A DNA stretch of 64,000 bases from Acidovorax sp. T1 (lineage in GTDB: Bacteria; Pseudomonadota; Gammaproteobacteria; Burkholderiales; Burkholderiaceae_C): NCBI RefSeq assembly GCF_002176815.1, contig NZ_CP021648.1, positions 1,178,001 to 1,242,000 on the forward strand. Reading direction: 5' to 3'. Of this stretch, positions 33,382-45,528 are shown in pieces. Position numbers and translations under genes: made by a program. How positions within the stretch are numbered: the first letter of the stretch is position 1; every line of letters starts with the position of its first letter. The notes under the pieces were generated by a model, which was given only the letters and a program-made list of their open reading frames with translations, was not told where the DNA came from and ran no database searches.

Positions 33382-34344
33382 ATGCACCGTCGTCAATGGC
33401 TCGCTCTCACCCTTGCGGCCGCTACGGGCGCCGCCGCGGCCCAGGGCTATCCCACCAAGGTCATCAAGCTGCAGGTGCCGTTTGCACCTGGCGGCACCAC
33501 CGACATCATCGCCCGCGTCATTGCAGACCCGCTGGGCCGCGCGCTCGGCCAGAGCGTGATCGTGGAAAACAAATCGGGCGGCGGCGGCATCGTGGGCGCC
33601 AATGAAACGGCCAAGTCGGCCCCCGATGGCTACACGCTTGGCATTGCCACGGTGTCCACCACGGCAGCCAATCCGGCCATCAACCCCAAGACGCCGTACA
33701 ACCCGCTGACCGATTTCACGCCCATCATCAACATCGCCGCCACGCCCAACATCATTGCGGTGCATCCCAGCTTCCCGGCCAAGGATTACAAGGCCTTCGT
33801 GGCCGAGCTGAAGAAGTCGCCCGGCAAGTACTCGTACTCGTCCTCGGGCACCGGCGGCATTGGCCACCTGCAGATGGAGCTGTACAAGAACCTCTCGGGC
33901 ACCTTTGTGACGCACATTCCCTACCGGGGCGCAGGCCCCGCCCTGAACGACACCGTGGCCGGCCAGGTGCCCATGATTTTTGACAACCTGCCTTCGGCGC
34001 TGCCCTTCATCAAGGAAAGCCGCCTGGTGCCCATCGTGGTGGCAGCATCCCAGCGCGTGCCGTCCCTGCCCAATGTGCCCACTTTCAAGGAGCTGGGCCT
34101 GGAGCCGGTGAACCGCATGGCCTACTACGGCATCGTGGGCCCCAAGGGCTTGCCCAAGGACATCGTCGACAAGGTCAACGCCGCCGTGCGCAAGGCCCTG
34201 GAAGATCCGGCCGTGAAAAAACGCATTGAAGACACGGGCTCGCTCATTGTGGGCAACACCCCCGACCAGTTTGCCGCGCAGATCAAAGCCGAATACGCGG
34301 TCTACAAGGATGTGGTGGCGAAGCAAAAGCTCACGCTGGATTAA
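33382..34344 (+). CDS. TctC/Bug-family periplasmic binding protein
   Basis: A 320-residue extracytoplasmic solute receptor of the Bug family. Signal peptide [20 protein letters not shown], then the family opening [20 protein letters not shown]. Bug proteins bind carboxylates or amino acids and exist in tens to hundreds of orphan copies in Burkholderiales; no TctA/TctB membrane genes are adjacent. AAAAGGAGA upstream supports ATG 33382. A terminator follows after 19 bases. Confidence 0.92.
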   Translation: MHRRQWLALTLAAATGAAAAQGYPTKVIKLQVPFAPGGTTDIIARVIADPLGRALGQSVIVENKSGGGGIVGANETAKSAPDGYTLGIATVSTTAANPAINPKTPYNPLTDFTPIINIAATPNIIAVHPSFPAKDYKAFVAELKKSPGKYSYSSSGTGGIGHLQMELYKNLSGTFVTHIPYRGAGPALNDTVAGQVPMIFDNLPSALPFIKESRLVPIVVAASQRVPSLPNVPTFKELGLEPVNRMAYYGIVGPKGLPKDIVDKVNAAVRKALEDPAVKKRIEDTGSLIVGNTPDQFAAQIKAEYAVYKDVVAKQKLTLD

Positions 34345-34363
34345 CTGCACGCCTTGCCACGCC

Positions 34364-34391
34364 AGCCGCCCGCAATCTGGGCGGCTTTTTT
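34364..34391 (+). terminator. Intrinsic terminator after the Bug protein gene
   Basis: AGCCGCCC, 7-base loop, GGGCGGCT, then T run. Confidence 0.85.
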
Positions 34392-34409
34392 ACGTGCTAT
34401 CGTTTTTAG

Positions 34410-35309
34410 ATGCTTGCTGCCAGTTTGACCGCCATCGATACCTTTGTGGACGCCCTGTGGCTGGAGGACGGCCTGGCACGCAACACGCTGGCCGCCTACC
34501 GGCGCGACCTCACGCTGTATGCCACCTGGCTGGCCGGCCAGCAGCCTGGGCTGGCACTGGATGACACGGCCGAGCACCACCTGCAGGCCTACTTTGCCGA
34601 GCGCCATGCCCAGACGCGGGCCACGTCGGCCAACCGGCGCCTGACGGTGCTGCGGCGCTACTTTCACTGGGCCCTGCGCGAGGGGCGCATCAGCGCCGAT
34701 CCCACGGTGCGGCTGCAGGCGGCACGCCAGCCGCTGCGCGTGCCCAAAACCCTGTCTCAGGCACAGGTGGAGGCGCTGCTGAACGCCCCCGATGTGGGCA
34801 CCCCGCTGGGCCTGCGCGACCGCACCATGCTGGAGCTGATGTATGCCAGCGGGCTGCGGGTGACCGAGCTGGTCACGCTCAAGACCTTTCAGCTTGGCCT
34901 GAATGAAGGCGTGCTGCGGGTGATGGGCAAGGGCAGCAAGGAGCGCCTGGTGCCGTTTGGTGAGGAAGCGCGGCTGTGGATCGATCGCTACCTGCACGAA
35001 TCGCGCGGCGTGATTCTGGGCGGCCAGCAGACCGAGGACCTGTTTGTCACCCAGCGCGGAGCGGGCATGACGCGCGTCATGTTCTGGATGATCGTCAAGA
35101 AGTGGGCGGCGGTGGCGGGCATTACCGTGCCCCTGTCGCCGCACACGCTGCGCCATGCCTTTGCCACCCACCTGCTCAACCATGGTGCCGATCTGCGGGT
35201 GGTGCAGCTGCTGCTGGGCCATGTGGATATTTCCACCACCACCATCTACACCCATGTGGCGCGCGAACGCCTGAAGGCGCTGCACGCAAGCCACCATCCG
35301 CGGGGGTGA
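34410..35309 (+). CDS. xerD: Site-specific tyrosine recombinase XerD
   Basis: Resolves chromosome dimers at dif together with XerC and FtsK. The 299-residue sequence follows E. coli XerD closely: IDTFVDALWLEDGLARNTLAAYRR at the start (shortened here to FVDALWLEDGLARNTLAAYR), then ASGLRVTELV (catalytic Arg), GKGSKERLVP (Lys), SPHTLRHAFATHLLNHGADL (His, Arg) and GHVDISTTTIYTHV (His, Tyr). ATG 34410 leaves about 18 bases after the upstream terminator. Confidence 0.93.
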   Translation: MLAASLTAIDTFVDALWLEDGLARNTLAAYRRDLTLYATWLAGQQPGLALDDTAEHHLQAYFAERHAQTRATSANRRLTVLRRYFHWALREGRISADPTVRLQAARQPLRVPKTLSQAQVEALLNAPDVGTPLGLRDRTMLELMYASGLRVTELVTLKTFQLGLNEGVLRVMGKGSKERLVPFGEEARLWIDRYLHESRGVILGGQQTEDLFVTQRGAGMTRVMFWMIVKKWAAVAGITVPLSPHTLRHAFATHLLNHGADLRVVQLLLGHVDISTTTIYTHVARERLKALHASHHPRG

Positions 35310-35320
35310 GTGGGCCCGGG

Positions 35321-36604
35321 TTAAGCCTCGCCCAGGCTCTCGGCCCAGGTCAGGGCCTGCAGGTGGGCCCAGTTGACCTGGCGGTTGGACAGGTGCAGCG
35401 CCTCTGCTGCCTTGGCAAAGGCCACTTCGTCGCCGCTTTCGCAAGCGCGTGTGAGTTCGAGAAACGGTGCAAATACACCGGTGCCATGCAGCAGTGCGTC
35501 CGTCACCGTTTGGGGCAGTGCCACCGATGCCAGGGCTTTTTCCAGCGGCACGCCCAGCATCACATCGAGCAGCGAGAAAACGCCCACCACAAAGGCGTTG
35601 TCGCATTCCTCGGGGGGGAGCAGTTCAGCCGCCAGCAATTCCATCAGGCGGCCCCGCACCACCGCAGTGGTTCCCGCCGCTGGCGGGGCGCCGCCGGCCC
35701 GCGAGGTGGTCATGAGCAAGGCGGCCCAGCGGAACAGTTTCTTGAGGCCCAGGATCATCACGGCATGGCGGAACGAGGTGACCTCGCACGACAGGCCAAA
35801 GCCCGAGGAATTGATGAAGCGCAGCAGGTTGAAAGACAGCGTGGGGTCTTTCTTGAGCAACTCTTCGATCTCGGCCGTGCTGGCTTGTTTGCGCACCAGG
35901 TTGATCAACTGGATGATGGTGGCTTGCGACGGGCGGATGGTGGTGGCCTTGACCAGCGCGGGCTTGGCGAACCAGTAGCCCTGGAACAGCTTGACCCCCA
36001 GGTCCGCCATCAGCTGGTATTGCTCGTGGGTTTCCACCTTCTCCGCAATCAGCGTGGCCTGGCTGTTGGTGCCGGCAAATTGGACCAGCGGGCTCGCCAG
36101 TTCGGGCTTGAAGGCCTGCATGTCGAGCTTGATGAAACCTGCCAGTGGCAACCACGACACATAGCTGCGCTTGAGCACGTTCTGGTCGAACGCCAGCCGG
36201 AAACCGCGCGTGCGCAAGGCATCCAGCGTGGCAACCCGGGCCTCAATGTCTTCGACCGTGGCGCCGTCGGCGAGCGGGGGCACTTCCAGCACCACCTTGT
36301 CGGGGTGGATGAGTTCCAGGTGGCCGCCTGCCAGGCTTTCATGCGTGCAGTTGATGAAAACCGTCTTCTTGCCCACCAAAGCTTCGGTGCCGGCATACGA
36401 CAAGGCATTGAACAGCAGGGCGGCATCGCTGGCGGCGGTGTGGGAGTCGGTTGCTGTGGATCGGTCGAACAGCTCGTAGCCATAGACAGTGCGGTTCGCA
36501 TCCACGATGGCCTGGCGCGCGATGATGGCCAGATTGTCGGCCTCCATGCTCTCGGGGGCCGCGACGCAGGCTTCCGGGGTGTCTGGTTCTGGTGTGCTCG
36601 ACAT
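35321..36604 (-). CDS. EAL-HDOD (YuxH-type) protein, degenerate EAL domain, paralogue 1
   Basis: A 427-residue two-domain signalling protein. The N-terminal EAL-like part (about residues 25-225) keeps IKLDMQAF, EKVETHEQYQLMADLG and LFQGYWFAKP but lacks the EAL signature (YELF at its place) and the catalytic Asp pair (RLAFDQN), so it should not cleave cyclic di-GMP. The C-terminal HDOD domain (about 235-420) has SFNLLRFINSSGFGLS and MILGLKKLFRWAALL. Such proteins regulate motility or stress responses in other bacteria. The next gene is a close paralogue. Confidence 0.9.
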   Translation of the reverse strand: MSSTPEPDTPEACVAAPESMEADNLAIIARQAIVDANRTVYGYELFDRSTATDSHTAASDAALLFNALSYAGTEALVGKKTVFINCTHESLAGGHLELIHPDKVVLEVPPLADGATVEDIEARVATLDALRTRGFRLAFDQNVLKRSYVSWLPLAGFIKLDMQAFKPELASPLVQFAGTNSQATLIAEKVETHEQYQLMADLGVKLFQGYWFAKPALVKATTIRPSQATIIQLINLVRKQASTAEIEELLKKDPTLSFNLLRFINSSGFGLSCEVTSFRHAVMILGLKKLFRWAALLMTTSRAGGAPPAAGTTAVVRGRLMELLAAELLPPEECDNAFVVGVFSLLDVMLGVPLEKALASVALPQTVTDALLHGTGVFAPFLELTRACESGDEVAFAKAAEALHLSNRQVNWAHLQALTWAESLGEA

Positions 36605-36712
36605 GAATTCGCTGTGAAGGGTGTTGGGGGGCTCCGGGTCATTTTAGACCCGTGCCTGCGCACGGGAGCGCTTTGGCGGGATGCGCGGGCATGTCGGGGT
36701 TTTCACGCCTTC

Positions 36713-37978
36713 TCAGTCCGTGATCTGGTCAGCCCAGGCCAGTGCCTGCAGATGGGCGAAGTTGATTTGCTGGCTGGACAGGTGCAGGGTGCCGGCTGCG
36801 CGGTCAAACACCGAGTCGTCGCTGGATTCGCAGGCCTCGGCGAGCGTGAGCAGATCACCCAGAAAACCTGTGCGGTGCAGCAGGGCATCCGAAACCTCAT
36901 CGGGCACGCTCAGCAGGCCGAGCGCCGACGCCATGGGCATGTTCAGCATCACGTCCAGCAGCGAGAAGATGCCCGCCACGAAGGCCAGGTCGGCCTCTTC
37001 GGGGGGCAGGGTTTCCAGTGCCAGCAGTTCCATCAGCCGTCCTCGCACCACGGCCGTTTGGCCCACCGATGAAGGCGTGCCACTTGTGCGTGATGTGGTG
37101 AGCAGCAGGGCCGCCCAGCGGAAAAGCTTTTTCAGGCCCATGAGCATCACGGCCTGGCGGAAGGATGTGATCTCGCGGTTCAGGCCAAAGCCTGACGAGT
37201 TGATGAGCCGCATGAGGTTGAATGCCAGCCCTGCGTCTTTCTTGAACACTTCCTCAATGTCATCGGTGCTGGCCTGCTTGCGCACCAGATTGATGAGCTG
37301 GATGATGCTGGCCTGCGCGGCGGGAAGCAGCTTGGCCTCGATGAGCGCGGGGCGGGCGAACCAGTAACCCTGGAACAGCTCGATGCCCTGGCTGGAAACC
37401 ATGTCGTACTGCTGCGCGGTTTCAACCTTCTCGGCAATGAGTTCGGCCTGCGAGTGGCGGCCGGCATAGTTGATCAGCACGGCCAGCTGGTCGAGGGCGA
37501 GCACCGACAGATCGAGCTTGATGTAGTCGGCCAGCGGCAGCCAGGGGGCGTAGGCCGATTCCAGCACCGTGTGGTTGAACGCCAGGTGAAAGCCGCGCTC
37601 GCGCAGCGCCGCCAGAATGGGCAGGCGGGCCACCACCTCGGCGCCGGCGGTGTGGCCCAGCGGCGGAATTTCGAGGACAACCTTGTCCGGTTCCACCAAT
37701 TCGAGGTGCCCGCCCGCCAGGCTTTCATGGGTGCAATTGACGAAGATGAGCTTCTTGCCCACCAGCTCTTCGGTGCCCGCATGGGACAGGGCGGTAAACA
37801 CCAAAATGACATCGGTGGCGGCCGTGTGCCCAGTGCCGCTGCGAGACCGGTTGAACAGCTCATAGCCCACCACTACGTGCTGGGCGTTCACGATCGCCTG
37901 CCGCGCAATCATGGCGACGGACGATTGGCTTTGGGGCGGTGGGGGCGAGGAGGCGCTGCTGTCAGGGTGTGTGGGCAT
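36713..37978 (-). CDS. EAL-HDOD (YuxH-type) protein, degenerate EAL domain, paralogue 2
   Basis: A 421-residue paralogue of the gene downstream of it, clearly related along its whole length (shared NCTHESLAGGHLEL, EKVET, ELFQGYWFARP, INLVRKQAST, LMGLKKLFRWAALLLTTSR and RGRLMELLA). It also lacks the EAL catalytic Asp pair (HLAFNHT). The N-terminus is a Ser/Pro-rich tail (MPTHPDSSASSPPPPQSQSS). ATG 37978 is chosen to match the paralogue; ATG 38023 would add 15 residues. About 110 bases separate the two, which are probably one transcript. Confidence 0.9.
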   Translation of the reverse strand: MPTHPDSSASSPPPPQSQSSVAMIARQAIVNAQHVVVGYELFNRSRSGTGHTAATDVILVFTALSHAGTEELVGKKLIFVNCTHESLAGGHLELVEPDKVVLEIPPLGHTAGAEVVARLPILAALRERGFHLAFNHTVLESAYAPWLPLADYIKLDLSVLALDQLAVLINYAGRHSQAELIAEKVETAQQYDMVSSQGIELFQGYWFARPALIEAKLLPAAQASIIQLINLVRKQASTDDIEEVFKKDAGLAFNLMRLINSSGFGLNREITSFRQAVMLMGLKKLFRWAALLLTTSRTSGTPSSVGQTAVVRGRLMELLALETLPPEEADLAFVAGIFSLLDVMLNMPMASALGLLSVPDEVSDALLHRTGFLGDLLTLAEACESSDDSVFDRAAGTLHLSSQQINFAHLQALAWADQITD

Positions 37979-38082
37979 GAATGGTGGGTCTATTTTCGGC
38001 GTGCCAAAAAGCCATGACGGCATGGATTGATTGTAGAAAAATCGGGCAGTGCGGGTGTCAGATCGTGAACCAGTGCTCAGCA

Positions 38083-38886
38083 TCAGCCCTGCTGCAGCCA
38101 CCGCAATTCGGCTTCGGTAAAACCCGCGCTGCGGCGGGCGGCTTCGTTGAACGGGGGCTTGAGCCGCGGCGCCTCGTACTGGCGCACCAGCTGGCCGTAC
38201 AGGGTTTCGGGGTCCAGTCCCTGGCGCGCGCACAGCCAGCGGTACCAGTGGTTGCCAATGGCCACATGGCCCACCTCGTCGTGCAGGATGGTGTCGAGAA
38301 TGGCGGCCGCCGCCAGCGCATCGGGCGTGCCCACCTGGCGCAGCTTGCGCTGTATTTGCGGCGTGGCGTCCAGCCCGCGCGCTTCCATGGTGCGCGGCAC
38401 CAGGGCCATGCGGGCCACGATGTCGTGCTGCGTTTTCTCGCACATGGTCCACAGGCCCTGGTGGGCCGGGAAGTCGCCGTAGTCATGCCCCTGGTGGCGC
38501 AGGTGCTCGCGCAGCAGCCCAAAGTGCTGGGCCTCTTCGGCCGCCACGCGCAGCCAGTCGAGGTAATAGGCCTGCGGCATGCCATCAAAGCGCCAGACTG
38601 CATCCAGGGCCAGGTTGATGGCGTTGAACTCGATGTGCGCGATGGCATGGATGAGAACGGCGCGCCCTTCGGCGGTGGCCGGGGAGCGGCGGGCGACCTC
38701 GGTGTGGCGCAGCAGGGTGGGTCGCTCGGGGTGGCCGGGCAGGGCGCCGACATCCGGCGGGATTGTGGGGGCTTGTTCTGCTATTGAAAGCGTAGCTGCT
38801 TGCGCTTGAAGGGAAAGCGCTGCAGCGGCTTTTTGTTCAGGGTCTGTGAGGCACAAGACCTGCAGTGCACGTTGGCGAAGCTCCAT
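38083..38886 (-). CDS. DUF455 ferritin-like protein
   Basis: A 267-residue helical protein of the DUF455 family, related to ferritin-like di-iron proteins. Metal-ligand candidates are AIAHIEFNAINLALD (Glu, His), AAEEAQHFGLLREHL (Glu, His) and ILHDEVGHVAIG (Glu, His), spaced as in a four-helix di-iron site. No activity is established. ATG 38886 gives MELRQRALQVLCL. A copy of the dispersed repeat is read in frame near residues 18-40 (AALSLQAQAATLSIAEQA). Confidence 0.85.
   Translation of the reverse strand: MELRQRALQVLCLTDPEQKAAAALSLQAQAATLSIAEQAPTIPPDVGALPGHPERPTLLRHTEVARRSPATAEGRAVLIHAIAHIEFNAINLALDAVWRFDGMPQAYYLDWLRVAAEEAQHFGLLREHLRHQGHDYGDFPAHQGLWTMCEKTQHDIVARMALVPRTMEARGLDATPQIQRKLRQVGTPDALAAAAILDTILHDEVGHVAIGNHWYRWLCARQGLDPETLYGQLVRQYEAPRLKPPFNEAARRSAGFTEAELRWLQQG
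38778..38836 (+). repeat. Dispersed repeat, copy 5 (inside DUF455 gene)
   Basis: TATTGAAAGCGTAGCTGCTT, GCGCTTGAAGGGAAAGCGCT and GGCTTTTTG follow the consensus. Confidence 0.72.
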
Positions 38887-38981
38887 CCTTACAATTCTAG
38901 GCCCTGCGTGGGGTTGGGCTGAAGGCCAGAGCATCGGCGTTGTAACCAACAGGCAGATCCCTTTTTTACGGAGTGTGGTGC

Positions 38982-39506
38982 ATGGCGATTTACGAACTCG
39001 ATGGCGCGGCCCCGCGCGTGGCGGTCTCGGCCTGGGTGGCCGACAGCGCGCAGGTGATTGGCAATGTGGCGCTGGGCGAGGATGCCAGCGTGTGGTTTGG
39101 CACCGTGGTGCGCGGCGATACGGAGGCCATCACCATCGGCGCGGGCAGCAACATCCAGGACGCCAGCGTGCTGCATGCCGACTTCGGCAAGCCGCTGGTG
39201 GTGGGTGAGCGCGTGACCGTGGGCCACCAGGTCATGCTGCACGGCTGCACCATTGGCGACGAGACGCTGATCGGCATCGGCGCCATCGTGCTCAATGGCG
39301 CCAAAATCGGCAAGAACTGTCTGGTGGGCGCCGGCGCGCTGGTGACCGAGGGCAAGGAGTTTCCGGATGGCTCCATGATCATCGGCAGCCCCGCCAAGGC
39401 CGTGCGCGAACTGACCCCCGAGCAGATCGAAGGCCTGCGCCAGAGCGCGCAGCACTACATCGACAACGCGCGCCGCTTCCAATCCGGCCTGCGCAAAATC
39501 GGCTGA
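38982..39506 (+). CDS. Gamma-class carbonic anhydrase family protein
   Basis: A 174-residue left-handed beta-helix protein. Zinc-ligand histidines are visible in VLHADFGKPL and GHQVMLHGCTIG, with the gamma-class GTVVRGDTEAITIG stretch; hexapeptide repeats run through the middle. Members include YrdA and PaaY; some are active carbonic anhydrases or thioesterases. ATG 38982 gives the usual start MAIYELDG. Confidence 0.92.
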   Translation: MAIYELDGAAPRVAVSAWVADSAQVIGNVALGEDASVWFGTVVRGDTEAITIGAGSNIQDASVLHADFGKPLVVGERVTVGHQVMLHGCTIGDETLIGIGAIVLNGAKIGKNCLVGAGALVTEGKEFPDGSMIIGSPAKAVRELTPEQIEGLRQSAQHYIDNARRFQSGLRKIG

Positions 39507-39544
39507 ACGCCGCTACGGCCCCTTATTTCTTCTGGAACCCCTGC

Positions 39545-40537
39545 GTGTCTGAACTCCACAAGTTTCTTTTCGATGGCATGCCCGTGCGCGGCATGCTCGT
39601 GCGCCTGACAGAGGCCTGGACCGACATCCTGCACCGCCGCGCCAGCAACACCACCACCGGCCCCTATCCCGCGCCCGTGCGCGAGCTGCTGGGTGAAATG
39701 GCGGCGGCCGGCGTGCTGATGCAGTCCAACATCAAGTTCAACGGCGCGCTGGTGCTGCAGGTGTTTGGCGACGGCCCGGTCAAGCTGGCGGTGGCCGAGG
39801 TGCAGTCTGACCTGAGCCTGCGCGCCACCGCCACGGTGAACGGCCCCGTGGCCGACGATGCGCGCCTGAGCCAGATGCTCAATGTGGCCGGCGGCGGGCG
39901 CTGCGCCATCACGCTCGACCCCAAGGACCGGCACCCGGGCCAGCAGCCCTACCAGGGCGTGGTGCCGCTGCATGGCGACCACCACGAAAAGCTGGAGCGC
40001 CTGTCGGACGTGCTGCAGCACTACATGCTGCAATCCGAGCAGCTTGACACCGTGCTGGTGCTGGCCGCCAACGACACCGTGGCGGCCGGCCTGCTGATCC
40101 AGCGCATGCCCCTCAAGGGCGAGGGCAACCTGGCTGGGGGTCTGACGCACCGCGAAAACGAAGACCAGATCGGCCGGAACGAGGACTACAACCGCATTGC
40201 CCACCTGGCATCGAGCCTGACCCGCGAAGAGTTGCTGACCCTGGATGTGGACACCATCCTGCGCCGCCTCTTCTGGGAAGAAAAACTGCTGCGGTTCGAG
40301 CCGCAGGTGGGTGCCACCGGCCCGCACTTTGCCTGCAGCTGCAACCGCGAGCGCGTGGGCAACATGTTGCGCAGCCTGGGCCGGGACGAGATCGAAAGCA
40401 TCCTGGCCGAGCGCGATGACGTCGAGGTGGGTTGCGAGTTCTGTGGCCAGCAATACCGCTTTGACGCGGTGGATGCGGCGCAGATTTTTGTCTCGCCCAC
40501 TGTCAGCCAGCCGCCGGTGCCCCCTGTCATCCAGTAA
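39545..40537 (+). CDS. hslO: Redox-regulated chaperone Hsp33
   Basis: Holdase activated by oxidation. The 330-residue protein ends in the zinc switch: CSC at about residues 265-267 and CEFC near 298-301, giving the CxC...CxxC pattern. N-terminal VLMQSNIKFNGALVLQVFGD is typical. The GTG start at 39545 (MSELHKFLFDG) follows the carbonic-anhydrase gene by 38 bases. Confidence 0.94.
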   Translation: MSELHKFLFDGMPVRGMLVRLTEAWTDILHRRASNTTTGPYPAPVRELLGEMAAAGVLMQSNIKFNGALVLQVFGDGPVKLAVAEVQSDLSLRATATVNGPVADDARLSQMLNVAGGGRCAITLDPKDRHPGQQPYQGVVPLHGDHHEKLERLSDVLQHYMLQSEQLDTVLVLAANDTVAAGLLIQRMPLKGEGNLAGGLTHRENEDQIGRNEDYNRIAHLASSLTREELLTLDVDTILRRLFWEEKLLRFEPQVGATGPHFACSCNRERVGNMLRSLGRDEIESILAERDDVEVGCEFCGQQYRFDAVDAAQIFVSPTVSQPPVPPVIQ

Positions 40538-41069
40538 GCCGGCCGACCCGGCTGGCCGCGCCCCGGCCGGTGAGGGCGCTGAACAGGCGATGCTCGCATT
40601 CGGGGTCGCTGCATTTCTCGCAATCCCAGGCGCGCAGGCGCAGGGGTTTTTGCTCCAGCAGGTCGCAAGCGCTTGCCGGTAATGCGGGTTTAGCTATTGA
40701 TTCAATAGCTTTCAAGGCGTTTGCGATCCGTTTGGCGCCTTGGCCGTACACCACCAGATAGCGCACGCCGGCATGTGCCAGCATGGTGCGCAGTTGTGTG
40801 TCAAAGGCCTCGCGCCGGGCTTGTTCGGGCGCGGGGCAGGGCGTATCCAGCCCCATCAGCAAGGTGGTGGCGGCGCGGTGCAGGGTGTCGCGGATTTCGG
40901 TGGGCAGCTGCGTGGCGTTTGTCACTGCAGTCACTGCAGTCACTGCAGTCACGGCAATCACCTGCGCCGTCATCGCGAAGTTTTCTAGCCGTCGGTTGAT
41001 GGCTTCGGCCAGCTCGGGGGCGCCGGTGCCGGGCGCTCCCAGCAGGGCAATGGTCTGCTGCGCAGGCAC
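40527..41069 (-). CDS. Conserved hypothetical protein with P-loop-like start and C-terminal cysteines
   Basis: A 180-residue protein I cannot name. The start, IALLGAPGTGAPELAEAINR, resembles a Walker A but lacks the lysine. The middle has VRYLVVYGQGAKRIANAL. The C-terminus has a Cys cluster (DLLEQKPLRLRAWDCEKCSD and PECEHRLF) that could bind a metal. Two repeat-derived insertions: VTAVTAVTAVT from a 9-bp tandem repeat and a stretch from the dispersed repeat around residues 118-135. GTG start at 41069. It ends overlapping the hslO stop on the other strand by 11 bases. Confidence 0.75.
   Translation of the reverse strand: MPAQQTIALLGAPGTGAPELAEAINRRLENFAMTAQVIAVTAVTAVTAVTNATQLPTEIRDTLHRAATTLLMGLDTPCPAPEQARREAFDTQLRTMLAHAGVRYLVVYGQGAKRIANALKAIESIAKPALPASACDLLEQKPLRLRAWDCEKCSDPECEHRLFSALTGRGAASRVGRLTG
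40664..40712 (-). repeat. Dispersed repeat, copy 6 (inside hypothetical gene)
   Basis: On the minus strand: TTGAATCAATAGCTAAACC, then CGGCAAGCGCTTG. More degenerate than other copies. Confidence 0.5.
40921..40952 (-). repeat. 9-bp tandem repeat
   Basis: GTCACTGCA three times followed by GTCACGGCA; in frame, encodes (AVT)n. Confidence 0.88.
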
Positions 41070-41112
41070 GGTGGGGAGCGTGGGTAGATGGGTAGAGGCC
41101 AGGCCCGGCGGG

Positions 41113-41391
41113 TCAGCGGGGCGTGTATTGCACGTAAACCTCGTTGGGCTTGACCATGCCCAGCTCGCTGCGTGCCTTTTCTTCCACCATGTCCAGCCCC
41201 TCCTTGAGGTCGTGCACCTCGGAGTTCAGGCGCTCGTTGGCCTGGCGGGCCTGGTCGTTGGCCGCCGTTTGCGCGGCCAGCTGGCGCTGCATTTCCTGCA
41301 CGCGGGGAATGCTGCCCCGGCCCAGCCAGAGCTGGGCGTGCAGGGCTGCCAGCAAAGCCAGCAGGACAACGGGCACAAGACGGGACACCAT
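41113..41391 (-). CDS. ftsB: Cell division protein FtsB
   Basis: A 92-residue bitopic membrane protein of the divisome (FtsQ-FtsL-FtsB). One helix (LVPVVLLALLAALHAQLWL) is followed by a coiled coil rich in Gln/Ala/Arg and the conserved EEKARSELGMVKPNEVYVQY end. It lies downstream of eno, as in most proteobacteria. Confidence 0.93.
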   Translation of the reverse strand: MVSRLVPVVLLALLAALHAQLWLGRGSIPRVQEMQRQLAAQTAANDQARQANERLNSEVHDLKEGLDMVEEKARSELGMVKPNEVYVQYTPR

Positions 41392-41523
41392 GGCCTAAAT
41401 GGTACGGCTGCGCCCGCAAGACGCAAGCGCGTTTTGCGTTCCACCCAGCCGCTGGCGCGCCACCCCACGCCGCCAGGCAGGCGTGAGGAAAGCGCAGCGA
41501 AGCCAGGTGGATGACGGCATGGC

Positions 41524-42900
<1,377 letters not shown>

Positions 42901-42907
42901 CTGCGAA

Positions 42908-43765
42908 TCAGGCGCTGAAGCTGTTTTCCAGGAACCCGCTTTGCTTGGTGACGTCATCGAGCGCCACCAGCGTTTCGAGCAGGGCCCGCATGTGCTTGAG
43001 CGGCACGGCGTTCGGCCCGTCCGACCAGGCCTCGGCGGGCCGGGGGTGGGTTTCCATGAACAGGCCCGCCACGCCGACGGCCACGCCGGCACGGGCCAGC
43101 ACCGGCACCATGTCGCGGGCGCCGCCGCTCACGGCACCCAGGCCACCGGGCTTTTGCACCGAGTGGGTCACGTCGAACACCACCGGTGCGCCGGAGTTGC
43201 GCATCTCGGCCAGGCTGGTCATGTCGGCCACGAGGTTGTTGTAGCCAAAGCTCACTCCGCGCTCGCAGGCCAGGAAGCGGTCTTCCGACAGGCCGACTTC
43301 GGCCGCTGCAGCGCGGGCCTTGTCGATGACGTTCTTCATGTCCCAGGGCGCCAGAAATTGGCCCTTCTTGATGTTCACCGGTTTGCCGGACTGCGCCACG
43401 GCGCGGATGAAGTCGGTCTGGCGGCACAGAAAGGCGGGGGTTTGCAGCACATCGACCACGCTGGCCACCTCGGCGACCTGGGATGCGTCGTGCACGTCGG
43501 TCAGGATGGGCAGCTGCAGCTGGCGGCGCACCTCGTCCAGGATCTTCAGGCCCGCATCCAGCCCCACGCCACGCTGGCTGGTGCCCGACGAGCGGTTGGC
43601 CTTGTCGAACGAGCCCTTGTAGATCAGGGGAATGCCCAAAGCGGTGCAGGCTTCCTTGAGTTGGCCCGCGACGTCCAGCGACATCTGCAGGCCTTCAATG
43701 GAGCAGGTGCCCGCGATCAGGAAGAAGCGCTGGTCGAGGCCAACGTTGAATCCGCACAGCTGCAT
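42908..43765 (-). CDS. kdsA: 2-dehydro-3-deoxyphosphooctonate aldolase (KDO-8-P synthase)
   Basis: Condenses PEP and arabinose 5-phosphate for lipopolysaccharide core. The 285-residue sequence shows [20 protein letters not shown], the [14 protein letters not shown] active-site stretch, [15 protein letters not shown] and the [11 protein letters not shown] motif. It starts 12 bases after pyrG ends. Confidence 0.96.
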   Translation of the reverse strand: MQLCGFNVGLDQRFFLIAGTCSIEGLQMSLDVAGQLKEACTALGIPLIYKGSFDKANRSSGTSQRGVGLDAGLKILDEVRRQLQLPILTDVHDASQVAEVASVVDVLQTPAFLCRQTDFIRAVAQSGKPVNIKKGQFLAPWDMKNVIDKARAAAAEVGLSEDRFLACERGVSFGYNNLVADMTSLAEMRNSGAPVVFDVTHSVQKPGGLGAVSGGARDMVPVLARAGVAVGVAGLFMETHPRPAEAWSDGPNAVPLKHMRALLETLVALDDVTKQSGFLENSFSA

Positions 43766-43777
43766 GGTGGGGTCCTC

Positions 43778-45463
<1,686 letters not shown>

Positions 45464-45528
45464 TTATAGATGGCCCCCCGCAAGTGCCCTGTCTGGCAGG
45501 GCTTTCTTCGTCTGCTAAATTCGCGCCC

